From: Biscogniauxia marginata
Taxonomy: Eukaryota; Ascomycota; Sordariomycetes; Xylariales; Xylariaceae
Assembly (NCBI GenBank): GCA_022695795.1
Contig: MU404063.1
Location: 310,001 to 374,000, forward strand
Length of the DNA: 64,000 nt
Direction: 5' to 3'
The notes under the pieces are model-generated. The model did not search any database. It was not told where the DNA came from and worked only from the letters and a program-made list of their open reading frames with translations. The translations under genes and the position numbers were made by a program. Of the stretch, positions 24,201-35,871 are shown in pieces; positions within the stretch are counted from its first letter, which is position 1; each line of letters begins with the position of its first letter.

Positions 24201-27194
24201 GAAACATATTACTTATATAATTCGAGTAACTAAACCTAAAAATCTAACGAAAAAAGTATCGCGCAAGTACCTTTATTTCTATAAATTATTTAAAAATAAA
24301 ATAAAAAAAGAATTACTAAAATATAGCTAATAAGATCATTAAATCCACTTTAAAAAAGGAAAATAACTAAAATTATTTTTAGTATATTTTATAAATTAGG
24401 AAAAATAAAAAGCACTATAAAAAGGAATTTAAGAGAATCTCGATAAAAGATATATTTAAGAATTTAAATCCTCGTTAAGATACCCGGTAATCATGGTACT
24501 TAAAATCGACAAAAACGGGAAATAACATGTCAATAAAGAAAGAAACCTAGTATAGCGACGAGTAATTAATTATCGACACTTTAATAAAATAACCAAGAAA
24601 AACAAATATTTATTACTACTAATGAAACTTATAAAAAAACAAATTAGTAAAGCCTAAATCTTTATAATACTAAACCTTCGTAATAAATATTATATAATTA
24701 AAATAATTAAAAGATATAAATAATATATAGCTTTTTAAATAATATATAAATATTATAAATATAAAATTATGTTATTTAAACTTATTAACGCACTCGTTAT
24801 ATTTCAATATATAATTATAATAATTCTTTATAAGTTTCTAAATAAATTTGTATTTATTTATTTAAACGATATCTTAATTTACTTAAAAAACGAGAAAAAG
24901 CATAAGAAACATGTAAAGTAAGTATTAAAAGCCCTGGAAAAGGCGAACCTACTCGTTTATCCGACTAAAAATGAATAACATATCAAAAAACTAAACTATT
25001 TAAGGTTTATAATAAGTCCAAAAAAAATCTACATTTAAAAAAGAAAAATAATAGCAATTAAAGATTAACTAAAACCCAAGAATGTTATAAACATACGCGT
25101 ATTTCTTGGCTTTATTAATTATGTTAAATAACTCATTAAAGATTTCGAGCGTATCGCTAAATTATTAACGGAACTAATTACCCTAATAAAAACAAAAAAG
25201 GCTTTCCATTTCACTAAAAAAGCCAGATAAGCTCTTTAACAACTAAAGGAAATTATAACTAATGAGGTTATATATAAACTTCTAAATGAAAATAAAAAGA
25301 AACGACTAAAGATAAACACCTTAAATTTCGTTATTAAAGTAGTTTTAAAGCAATTAAAAAATAATAAGAAATAGTACCTAGTCGCGTACCTATTTAAAGC
25401 ACTACATAATACTAAACTAAATTATTAAATTTATAACAAGGAATTATTAATAATAATTAAAACGCTAAAAAAATAAGAACCATAACTTAATAAAACTAAA
25501 AAATCTATTAACATTTATTTAAACTATAAAAACTTTACACGATTCATAATAATATAAACGCTTAATTAAAAATATAAACGTTAAATAATTTTCCTATTTA
25601 AATTCAATTTTAAAATCTAGCACATTAAAGAAAAAGAAAATATTTAAATAAACCTTCTTAATAAAAAGGGAGATTATAAATCAAAAATCAACAAAAAAGA
25701 TATCTAGATATTCAAATAATAAAATAACGAATTAATTATATTAGCTTATATATAAATCAACATAAAAAACTAGAAATAACGTTTTAAGGAAAACTATAAT
25801 TAAAAAAAAAAACAATTATAATTTTAACAAAGATTTAACGACGAACTTCTCTCGTATAAAGAAAAGGTATATATACTAAAACGAGTATAAAACGAATTCG
25901 TCAAAGAATTTCACGAACATTCTCTACATAGCCACTAAGGAATTTTTAAAACGATAAAACGACTTCAAAAAGAATTCGACTTTCTAGGAATGCGATAAAC
26001 AATTAAAAGAATTATAAAGAATTATAATATTTATAATAAGGCTAAAACATCACGATATAAACTATATAAATTACTATAATTAACCTAAATACCTAACAAA
26101 GCATGGCATATAATTACATAGGACTTCGTAATGAAACTCCCGGAGTCAAAGGATCTTATTATAGGAATACACTATAACAACATATAAATAATCGTTAATA
26201 AACTCACGAAATATACCTACTTCTTACCATTTAACGAATTAAACACAGCAAAACAATTAGCTTTTAACTTCCTAAAAAAGTACGTTAATAAATATAGGTT
26301 ACTAAAACGCGTTATTTTAAATAAAAACAAGTTATTTACTTTAAAATTTTAAATAAATTTAATAAAACGAATAAAAGTTAAATAAAAGTTATTTATAATA
26401 TATTATCTTTAAATAAACAAATAAATAAAAAGATTAAATTAAATAATAAAACAATATTTACGAAGTTATATTAATTAAGAAATAAATAACTAAGTAAAAT
26501 TACTATTAATAGCTTAAATAACATATAACATTTTGGTTAACAAGGACATAAAAATGTCATTACACAAAGCAATATATAAGTAGAAAGCGGAAATCTAAAA
26601 ACAATCAATCGAACTTATAAAAACATTAAAAGTCGAAATAAAGGCCCCGAGAATAAAAGTATTATCCAAAAAGGTTTAAACAATATAATAACGGCTATAA
26701 AAAGAATTATAATTCATTTAAAACAAAATAATAAAGTATTATAATAAAAAAAGAATTAAAAAACTAATTCTTAAAAAAGGAAATATAGTTTATTTACTTC
26801 GTTAACGACAAAACGTAACGTTAAAAACATCTTAAATTAAAACAAAACGACTTCATAAAAAACTTAAGTTTAAGAAATTAGGAATATATAAAATTAAGAA
26901 GGTTATTTCGAAAATTAACTATAAGCTAGCGCTATTAAAAGGATTTAAAATATATCTTGTATTCTATATTTTACTTTTAAAACCAGCACTAAATAACGCT
27001 ATACTAGAAAACCAACTAAATTTTAAGGAAAACCCTAATAAGTACGAAGTAAAAAGAATACTAGATTTAAAACGAGTTAAAAGTTAGCTATAATATTTCG
27101 TTAAATAGGAAGGTTACTCATTAAAGGAGAATACTTAGGAACTACTTAAGCATTTAAAGAATTTGACGGCTAAGCTTAAAAGCTTTCACCGCCA
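21228..27194 (+). mobile_element. Ty3/Gypsy chromovirus copy F, nearly complete internal region, RIP-degraded and inverted
   Basis: The longest copy here. The gag capsid-like domain lies at about 21790-22200, with a CCHC knuckle region at about 22366-22420 (first Cys pair now Tyr). The protease/pre-RT region is at about 22850-24200. RT at about 24440-24890 shows G-Y-I-x-E-F-K-S-S, the Q-R-R-V-I-N-Y-R-H-F-N segment and the Y-L-N-D-I-L core. RNase H lies at about 25100-25500, integrase from about 25890 with its H-x-x-x-H zinc region, and the chromodomain at about 27030-27170 (K-R-I-L-D, E-G-Y-S-L-K-E-N-T). Stops are almost all TAA/TAG. LTRs on the two sides are in opposite orientation, which a normal insertion cannot give. 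Confidence 0.88.
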
Positions 27195-27599
27195 TGTGAC
27201 GAACCTCCCTGTGTGTTCCTAGTCAGCTGACTTCACAGGTGAGTACGTACTGGGTTTTCTTGATTTGAAGGTAATAGTGGGTTGAGATTGGTTCAAGTAT
27301 TTCATAATGGTTATTCGTTAGAGAGGTTTCAAGGTACTCTCATTATAATATCAAAGAGTGACTATAGTCTTAGATTAATAGCTAAAGAACGAGAGACTAA
27401 TTACATAAAGAAATTCCAATTTATTTATACTTGTTTTTCTTCTTATATAATTAATTAAATAATTAAATCGTAAGTTGCTTTACCTACTATTTACATATTT
27501 AGTAAATAGTTAAATCATAGGTTACCCCACCTATTATTTACTTATTTGATAAGGTCACGTGCGTAGCACGCGTTTCTTTATTTTAGGAGTTTCGTAATA
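27195..27599 (-). repeat. LTR bordering Gypsy copy F on the right (reverse orientation)
   Basis: 405 bp beginning TGTGACGAACCTCCC and ending TTCGTAATA. CACGTG lies at 27556-27561. It is preceded by CGCCA (27190-27194), the reverse complement of the TGGCG that precedes the left LTR. Confidence 0.85.
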
Positions 27600-28375
27600 T
27601 TATTTTTCCTCTTCGAGAATCTTTGTTTTAAAAATAAAAAGAGGGTTAATTAACCTTCTTTTTGATTTATTAAGAGGTTTAAGCCTTTTTCAACTTAATT
27701 TATAATATCTTATTATATAATAAAATTTCGTAAAGAAAATTCTAATATCTCGCGTTAAGTTGAGAAATAAGCTAAGAACAAGGTAGCTCTTTTAAACTTT
27801 ATTGCCTTTTATAGTAAAAAAGAGATAGCTTGTTTTTATTACGAGCGTAATAAAAAAGATTATGTTGCTTTAAAGGACTTTAATTATTATGTGGAATATA
27901 TAAGATTAGGTCGATCGCGATGTAACTTGTTTAGTATTTCGCGAAAAAGCGTGATTAAAATTATAAAACAATTTTAAAAAGTCGAGGTTAAGCTTAAGGA
28001 AATGAAATTCCATTATAAGGTTACTTATATTATTAAGGAGGTAGTTATAAACCGCATTTTGCGTTTTAAAACTAAGCGTAAATTATAATCGAGTAAACTA
28101 CGTAAAATAGTTACTCGGGGTCTTAATTTTATAAAGGATTTAAAGCGCGTCAAGCGTAAAAAAATAAAATAAAAACGTTTTACTAAAAAATCGTAACGTG
28201 TAAAGGGATCGTAACGTTAGTTTAAATCTTTGTAGAGTTTACTTGCTTTCGAGACCTGCCTTTCCTTTTTCCTTAGTTCTTTTTAGCAGGATCAAGACTT
28301 CGATATCCAGGCCTTCTTAGCCGGTTTAGATTTTAGCGATGAAAATCTTTAATTTTATTTGTTAGGTTTTTTAGG
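27600..28375 (+). pseudogene. Antisense accessory ORF, copy 4
   Basis: In the frame through 27831-27923 the array reads C-x2-C-x6-C-x8-C-x2-C-x7-C, with four of the six positions Tyr. It ends in the motif L-G-R-S-R-C-N. A Lys/Glu-rich coiled-coil-like region follows to about 28200, then an acidic F-D-I-Q-A-F-L-A-G-L-D-F tail, with a stop near 28380 that overlaps the chromodomain end of minus-strand copy G. The start is not clear; it may lie near 27780. Confidence 0.6.
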
Positions 28376-30660
28376 TGCTTAAGTGGTTCCTAAGTGTTTT
28401 TTTTTAGTGGGTAACTCTCCCACTTAACTAAATACTGTAATTAACCTCCGACTTATTTTAAATTTAGTATCTTTTTTATTTCATATTTATTAGGGTTTTC
28501 CTTAAATTTTAATTAGTTTTTTAGCATGGCGTTATTTAATGCTGGTTTTAAAAGTAAAACATAAAATACAAAATATATTTTAAATCTTTTTAATAGTGCT
28601 AGCTTGTAATTAACTTTCGAAATAACCTTTTTAATTTTATATAATCCTAATTTCTTGAATTTAAGTTTTTCGCTAGGTCGCTTTGTTTTAATTTAAGGTG
28701 TTTTTAATGTTACGCCTTGTCGTTAGCGAAGTAAATAAACTATGTTTCCTTTTTTAAGAATTAGTCCTTTAATTCTTTTTTCATTATAGTACTTTGTTAT
28801 TTTGTTTTAAATAAATTATAATTCTTTTTATAGCCGTTATTATATTACTTAAATCTTTTCGAATAGTACTTTTGTTCTCGGGGCCTTTATTTCGACTCTT
28901 GGTGCTTTTATGAGTTTAATCGGTTATCTTTAAACTTCCGCCTTTTGCTTGTATATTGCCTCGTGTGGTGACATCTTTATATTTTTGTTAATCGAAGTGT
29001 TATATACTATTTTGGTTATTAATAATAACTCTACTTAGTTATTTATTTCCTAGTTAATATAACTTCGTAAATATTGTTTTATTATTTAGTTCAGTTTTTT
29101 TATTTATCTATTTATTTAAGGATAATACGTTATAAATAACTTTTATTTAATTCTTATTCGTTTTATTAAGCTAGTTCAAAATTTTAATGTAAATAACTTG
29201 TTTTTATTTAAAATAACGCGTTTTAGTAACCTATATTTGTTAACGTACTTTTTTAGGAAGTTAAAAGCTAATTGTTTTGTTGTGTTTAATTCGTTAAATG
29301 GTAAGAAGTAGGTATATTTCGTGAGTTTATTAACGATTATTTATATGTTGTTATAATGTATTCCTATAATAAGATCCTTTGACTCCGGGAGTTTCATTAC
29401 GAAGTCCTATGTAATTATATGCCATGCTTTGTTAGGTATTTAGGTTAATTATAGTAATTTATATAGTTTATATCGTGATGTTTTAGCCTTATTATAAATA
29501 TTATAATTCTTTATAATTCTTTTAATTGTTTATCGCATTCCTAGAAAGTCGAATTCTTTTTGAAGTCGTTTTATCGTTTTAAAAATTCCTTGGTGGCTAT
29601 GTAGAGAATGTTCGTGAAATTCTTTGACGAATTCGTTTTATACTCGTTTTAATATATATACCTTTTCTTTATACGAGAGAAGTTCGTCGTTAAATCTTTG
29701 TTAAAATTATAATTGTTTTTTTTTTTAATTATAGTTTTCCTTAAAACGTTATTTCTAGTTTTTTATGTTGATTTATATATAAGCTAATATAATTAATTCG
29801 TTATTTTATTATTTAAATATCTAGATATCTTTTTTGTTGATTTTTAATTTATAATCTCCCTTTTTATTAAGAAGGTTTACTTAAATATTTTCTTTTTCTT
29901 TAATGTGCTAGATTTTAAAATTGAATTTAAATAGGAAAATTATTTAACGTTTATATCTTTAATTAAGCGTTTATATTATTATGAATCGTGTAAAGTTCTT
30001 ATAGTTTAAATAAATGTTAATAGATTTTTTAGTTTTATTAAGTTATGGTTCTTATTTTTTTAGCGTTTTAATTACTACTAATAATTCCTTGTTATAAATT
30101 TAATAATTTAGTTTAGTATTATGTAGTGCTTTAAATAGGTACGCGACTAAGTACTATTTCTTATTATTTTCTAATTGCTTTAAGACTGCTTTAATAGCGA
30201 AATCTAAGGTGTTTATCCTTAGTCGTTTCTTTTTATTTTCATTTAGAAGTTTATATATAACCTCACTAGTTATAACTTTTTTTAGTTGCTAAAAAGCTTG
30301 TTTGGCTTTTTTAGTGAAATAGAAAGCCTCTTTTGTTTTCGCTAGGGTAGTTAGTTCCGTTAATGGTTTAGCGATACGCCCGAAATCTTTAATGAGTTGT
30401 TTAACGTAATTAATAAAGCCAAGAAATGCGCGTACGTTTGTGATACTTTTAAGTTCTAGCTAATCTTTAATTGTTATTATTTTCCTTTTTTAAATGCGGA
30501 TTTCTCTTAGACTTATTATAAACCCTAAATAATTTAGTTTTTTAATATGTTATTTATTTTTAGTCGGATAGACGAGTAGGTTTACTTCCTCTAGGGTTTC
30601 CAATATTTGTTTTATATGTTTTTTATGCTTTTCTTTATACTTTTTCTCAACACCATAGCG
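28360..30660 (-). mobile_element. RIP-degraded Ty3/Gypsy copy G: chromodomain to RT 3' end
   Basis: On the minus strand: the end of RT (about 30640-30500), RNase H (about 30420-30080), integrase (about 29700-28700) and chromodomain (about 28500-28370). Homology stops at about 30650 next to a CATAGCGAATACTT string. A similar string sits at the RT truncation of copy B (8883). Gag and most of RT are missing. Confidence 0.75.
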
Positions 30661-30671
30661 AATACTTTTAA

Positions 30672-31142
30672 TATTACGAATCTAACTTATTAAAAGGGTT
30701 TTTTATAAAGGTATTAAGACACGGATTATAAGGATGTTAATAAGATAAAGGATTTTTATATAACATTACGTAATATAAATCACTATAAATAAGGTGATTT
30801 AAATGTATCTATTTAGTAATATAAAATAAATCACTTTAAATAAGGTAATTTAAAGTTATTTAACATACTAAAACAGAAATTATATATGAAGGGAAAATAG
30901 GTATAAAAAGAAAAGAATTTCCTTTATTTCTAGTTATTTATTTTAGTTCTTTAGCTATTAATTTAAGACTATAATTACTCCTTAATATTATAATAAAAGT
31001 ATATTGAAATCTTTTTAACGAACAAAACATTGTAAATCACTTAAATCAATTTTAATTCACTACTACCTTTAAATTAAGAAAACCTAGTACGTATTTACTT
31101 GTGAAGTTAGCTAACTAGGAATACATAGGGAGGTTCGTCACA
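30672..31142 (+). repeat. 5' LTR of Gypsy copy H
   Basis: 471 bp, TATTACGAATCTAAC to GGTTCGTCACA. TACGTA at 30767-30772 is the RIP form of CACGTG. Two AT-rich tandem units lie around 30780-30850 before the R-U5 segment. Confidence 0.7.
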
Positions 31143-32975
31143 CTATCCAAGGCACTATATAGTGCTAAACTAAACTATTAAATTTATAATAAAGAACTAT
31201 TAATAGTTATTAAAGCATTAAAGGAATAAAAACCATAACTTAATAAAACTAAAAAACCTATTAATATTTATTTAAATTATAAGAACCTTATATAATTTAT
31301 AATAATATAAATGCTTAATTAGAGATATAAACATTAAATGATTTTTTTATCTAAATTCAATTTTAAAATTCATTATATTAAAAGAAAAAAAAACATTTAA
31401 ATAAATCTTTTTAATAAAAAAGGAAACTATAAATTAAAAATCAATAAAAAATATCTAGATATTTAAATAACAAAATAACAAATTAGTTATATTAACTTAT
31501 ATATAAATTAATATAAAAAACTAAAAACAACATTTCAAAAAAAGTTACAATTAAAAAGAAAAATAATTACAGTTTTAACAAAGATCTAACAACGAACTTT
31601 TCTCGTATAAAGAAAAAATCTACGTATTAAAACGAGTATAAAACGAATTCGTTAAGGAATTCTATAAACACCCCTTATATAGTTACCAAGGAATTTTCAA
31701 AACGTTAAAATAACTTTTAAAAAAATTTAACTTTCTAGAAATATAATAAACAATTAAAAAATTATAAAGAATTATAACGTTTATAATAAAGTTAAAGTAT
31801 TATAATATAAACTATATAAACTATTATAACTAAATTAAATACTTAACAAAGCGTGGCATATAATTACATAAGATTTCGTAATAAAACTCCTTAAATTAAA
31901 ATATTTTACCATAAAAATACTTTATAACAACATATAAATAATCGTTAATAAACTCACAAAATATATTTACTTTTTACTATTTAACAAGTTAAGCATAGTA
32001 AAATAATTAGCCTTTAAGTTCCTAAAAAAATACGTTAATAAACACGGATTATTAAAACACATTATTTTAAATAAAAACAAGTTATTTACAACATATTATC
32101 CCTAAACAAACAAATAAATAAAAAAATTAAATCAAATAATAAAACAATATTTACGAAGTTATATTAATTAGGAAATAAATAATTAAATAAAACTATTATT
32201 AATAACTTAAATAACATATAACACTTCGATTAACGAAAACATAAAAATGTCACTATACGAAGTAATATATAATTAAAAAGCAGAAATCTAAAAATAACTA
32301 ATTAAACTTATAAAAACATTAAAAATCGAAATAAAAGCCCTAAGAATAAAAGTACTATCTAAAAAAGTCTAAACAATATAGCGATAACTATAAAAAGAAT
32401 TATAATTTATTTAAAATAAAATAATAAAATATTATAATAAAAAAGAATTAAAAAACATAATTTACTTACTTTATTAACGACAAAACGTAATAATAAAAAC
32501 GCCTTAAATCAAAATAAAACAACTTAATAAAAAACTTAAATTTAAAAAGTTAAAACTATATAAAATCGAGGAAGTTATCTCGAATATCAATTATAAATTA
32601 AAATTATTAAAGAAATCTAAAATATATCTAGTTTTTTATATATCGTTATTAAAACTAACACTAAAAAACGCCTCGTTAAAAACCCGGAATAAAATTAAAA
32701 AAGAACTAAATAAATATAAAATAAAAAATTTAAAATTTAAAAAAGATTAATAATTAATTATAATATTTAATTAAATAAGAAAAATATTTACTAAATATAT
32801 ATATATATATATAAACCACTTAAGCACTTAATAAACTTAAAAAACACATTTAATAAGTTTTATCGATAAAACCTAAATCGATTAAAAAGACTTAAAATTC
32901 AAAATCTTAACTTAAAAAGAACAAGTCAAAAAAGAGGACGGCCTCAAAAGCAACTTTAACCTACTTAACTAGAGA
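31143..32975 (+). mobile_element. RIP-degraded Ty3/Gypsy copy H: RNase H to chromodomain
   Basis: Immediately after the LTR the sequence is already in RNase H (compare copy F at about 25395). Integrase and chromodomain follow (about 32700-32830). Leader, gag, protease and RT are therefore deleted. A plus-oriented LTR at 33551-34070 gives this copy two LTRs in normal direct orientation. Stops fill all frames. Confidence 0.75.
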
Positions 32976-33380
32976 TTATTACTTAACTTAAAAACGTTTT
33001 TACTCTTTTTTTAAACATTTTTACTCCTTTAATTTATTTAAATTTTAAAGACTTTGTTAAAACATTTTTAAACATTTCTCTTTTAATAACTCCTTTTAAC
33101 GACAAAGCTATTTCACTCGAGCTATAATTTTAGTCATTTTTTAATTTACCTGAGTTATAATCTCGATTATTTCTTAATAAAGTCATTTTAAGGCTTCTTT
33201 AGTTTAATATTCTTATAAAAATAATTATTCCTCCTCGTGATTTAAATTTCGAAAAAAACTAAAAAAAATCCCCACCTTATCATATTAACGTTAATAAAAA
33301 GTATATTTACTACATTTCTTTAATACCTTAAACGACATTACATATTTTAAGTTATAATTAAAACAATAAAAACAAGGCAT
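32870..33380 (-). pseudogene. Antisense accessory ORF, copy 5, with start codon and six-position zinc cluster
   Basis: The minus strand opens with ATG at 33380. Cys/Tyr positions from 33374 to 33282 read C-x2-C-x6-C-x9-C-x2-C-x6-C, three of them Tyr. It lies downstream of, and antisense to, the plus-strand pol of copy H, so its orientation relative to pol is the same as in copies 1, 2 and 4. A Glu/Lys-rich region with RIP stops continues toward 32880 and overlaps the extended pol end, where pol's own frame shows a K-R-G-R-P AT-hook-like motif. Confidence 0.65.
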
Positions 33381-33550
33381 AATATTAATATTAAAATTTA
33401 TTCGATTAATTCGGTTAGTAAACTCCTTACGATTTTACCTTTAATTTTCACGACGATATTTAGTACTAAAATTAATAAACATAATAAAGATAAAAAAAAA
33501 GAACTTACTAAATAATCTTTAAAACAAAGATTTTAAAAAGGAAAAAATAA

Positions 33551-34070
33551 TATTATAAACTAATCAAAATAAATAAATAAATAATAAAGGTATTATCCTT
33601 ATTATTTTCAGTTTAACACTAGATATAAAATCCCAGAAAAAAATAACTTATAATTACGTAATATAAATATATATAAATAAAACACATTTAATAACATTTA
33701 ATAAAAAATAAATATATATAAATAAAACATATCTAGTAATATCTAATAAAGAATAAATATATATAAATAAAACACATTTAAAGATATTTAATATAATAAA
33801 CGGAAAGAACGTATATAAAGGAGAATAAGTATAAAAAAGATGGAATTTCCTATAAATCTAGTTATTAATTCTAGTTTTTTAGCTATTAATTTAAGATTAT
33901 AGTTACTCTTTAATACTATAATAAAAGTACATTAAAATCTCTTTAATAAATAAAACATTATAAATCATTTAAACTAATTTTAATTCATTATTACCTTTAA
34001 ATTAAGAAAACCTAGTACGTACTTACTTATAAAGTCAATTAACTAGGAACATATAAAGAGGTTCGTTATA
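33551..34070 (+). repeat. 3' LTR of Gypsy copy H
   Basis: It starts TATTATAAACTAATC, exactly the RIP product expected from the TGTCACGAACCAACC start of the LTR at 4689, and ends GGTTCGTTATA. It contains TACGTA at 33655-33660, a three-unit AT-rich tandem repeat (about 33665-33795) and the conserved R-U5 segment (about 33860-34070). Confidence 0.65.
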
Positions 34071-34609
34071 TATAAAGTGTTTTTATTATAAAATAAAATA
34101 ACTTATTTTCGAGAGATAAATTACATTTTTAATAAACGATATAAAACTAAAAATAAATAGTTATAAATAAAAGGATTATTTAATATAAAAAAAATAATTT
34201 TATAAATTAAAAATAATAATATTATAATTAATAATAAAAAGGTAAAGCCTCAAAAAATAATAACTAAATAAAAACGATATAATATATATATTTATATAAT
34301 AAATAAAAATGTATTTAATAATATAACGAATAAAAATATAATTAATAATATTTATATAATAAATAAAAAGGTATTTAGTAATTTAAATTTCGAGAAGTTA
34401 TAATTAATTTTATTTATTATTTATTTTTTGTTTTAATTTTAAAAAGTTTTAACTTAGAAAATATAATAAATTAAATAATATAAATCACGTTTTAAAAAAC
34501 CGAAAATTTAATATAAAAAAGTATTTTGTTTTTAAAGTATAAAGCTAAATAAAATAGTTTAAATAATAATAATTATTAATTAATTTCGATACGGCGCAAA
34601 TAATTTTTA
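34071..34609. other. AT-rich RIP-degraded DNA, nothing recognised
   Basis: A+T-dominated sequence with TATA and TAAT simple repeats. I see no gene or known repeat end. Confidence 0.5.
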
Positions 34610-34614
34610 ATAAT

Positions 34615-34812
34615 TGTTGGTAGGTGTACGTACGTATGAAAAGCAAATAACAATAAACAATATGAAAGATAGGGGTGAGACTGGTGTAATATTGATGTCT
34701 AAGGAAGGAAAAGTCTACCTGAGTTGTGCTGCTGGAAGCAGCCTATTTATACCTAACGAATGTACTTGTTTTCCGTGTGGGGACCCAGCCCTTGTCTGAC
34801 AACTAACCATCA
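34615..34812 (+). mobile_element. Unmutated solo LTR, Copia-like, with ATAAT target duplication
   Basis: A 198 bp unit of normal composition inside AT-rich DNA. It begins TGTTGGTAGG and ends CTAACCATCA, giving the TG...CA ends and the imperfect inverted termini (TGTTGGTAG / TGATGGTTAG) usual for LTRs. The 5 bp ATAAT occurs directly on both sides (34610-34614 and 34813-34817). A TATA-like CTATTTATACC lies at about 34743-34753. There is no internal domain, so this is a solo LTR. TGTTGG starts are common in Ty1/Copia LTRs; family assignment is otherwise open. The 61-codon ORF across it is not thought to be a gene. Confidence 0.65.
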
Positions 34813-34817
34813 ATAAT

Positions 34818-35490
34818 TAAAAATGTAATAATTATGAAATTTCGTTTACTCGCTTATATGGTACATTAAATTATTTATATATATAATAATTAAAGTTTAA
34901 AATAAATTTAAAAATAAATTATTAAAAAGGTTAATTAAATTAATAAATAAGCGATTTAAAATTATTATTAATATAAATAAATAATATATTAAATATTAAG
35001 TTAAATAAAAATTATATTATTAAAAAGCCTTATTTTAAAAGTATTTATTATATTTTTTTCGAAAAAAAATTTAAAAAATTAAAAATTAAAGTTATTTTAT
35101 ATAAATAAAGTAATAAAGTTAATTAAAATAATATTACCTTTTATTTAATTTTTATGTTTATTTTATAAATATATAATATTTTAAAAAAGAAATTTCAATT
35201 CGCGGTTATTATCACGGCTTAGCAACGTATGTTAAGCTTAATAACAAGATATTAAGTAAACACCCCGCCATTATATTCACTATAAAATAATAAGGCCTAT
35301 ATAAAGCTTAAAATGTATTTAACTATTAAAATGACCTTAATAACCATTTTAAATTTTCTTTTTTTTTCACTTTTAATATTTTCGTTAATAAACTAGGAAA
35401 TTAAGCCTTGCTTTGTGACCTTTTATATTACCGTGATAACTATATTAAATTTTTTTAAAAAAGATAATATTATAAAATATTAATATGTCT
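34818..35490. other. AT-rich RIP-degraded DNA
   Basis: No gene. A CGTTTACTCGCTTATATGG segment near 34843 resembles, in reverse orientation, the end of the palindromic element at 35491 (ATAAGCGAGTG), so another terminal repeat of that family may end here. Confidence 0.4.
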
Positions 35491-35871
35491 CATAAGCGAG
35501 TGGGCCACTTGATTTCCTATATAAAATCGACTTTTTCAAAATTTTATAACTTTATACGTAAAAATTGTAAAAGTCTCGGACCTTTTTATTTATTTATATA
35601 ATTATAAGGTTTAATTAAAAAATAAAAAAAATAAAAGTAAAATATATAAGAAATACGTAAAAAGGTTTATACGTTTTATTTTAATTTTAATTTTTACGTG
35701 TTTTCTTTTCGCGTTTTTTAAAATTAATTTTTTCGATTTTACTTTTAATTAAATTATATAATTATATAACTAATAAAAAAGTTCGAGACTTTTACGATTT
35801 TTATATACAAAGTTATAAATTTTTGAAAAAGTTGATTTTATATAAGAAATTAAGTAACTTACTTACTTATA
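35491..35871. mobile_element. Palindromic (foldback/MITE-like) element, about 380 bp
   Basis: The two halves are long inverted repeats of about 150-170 bp. Left arm from CATAAGCGAGTGGGCCACTT at 35491; right arm ends in ACTTACTTATA at 35871. Arm differences are mostly C-to-T or G-to-A, as RIP on one arm would give. The left arm kept more GC. No coding frame is present. The terminal motif resembles the short segment at 13346. Probably a non-autonomous DNA element; target duplication was not established. Confidence 0.6.

Noticed and set aside
30667..34075. Target-site duplication for Gypsy copy H (TTTAA versus TATAA).
   Set aside because: The two pentamers differ by a transversion not explained by RIP, and AT-rich flanks make near matches common.
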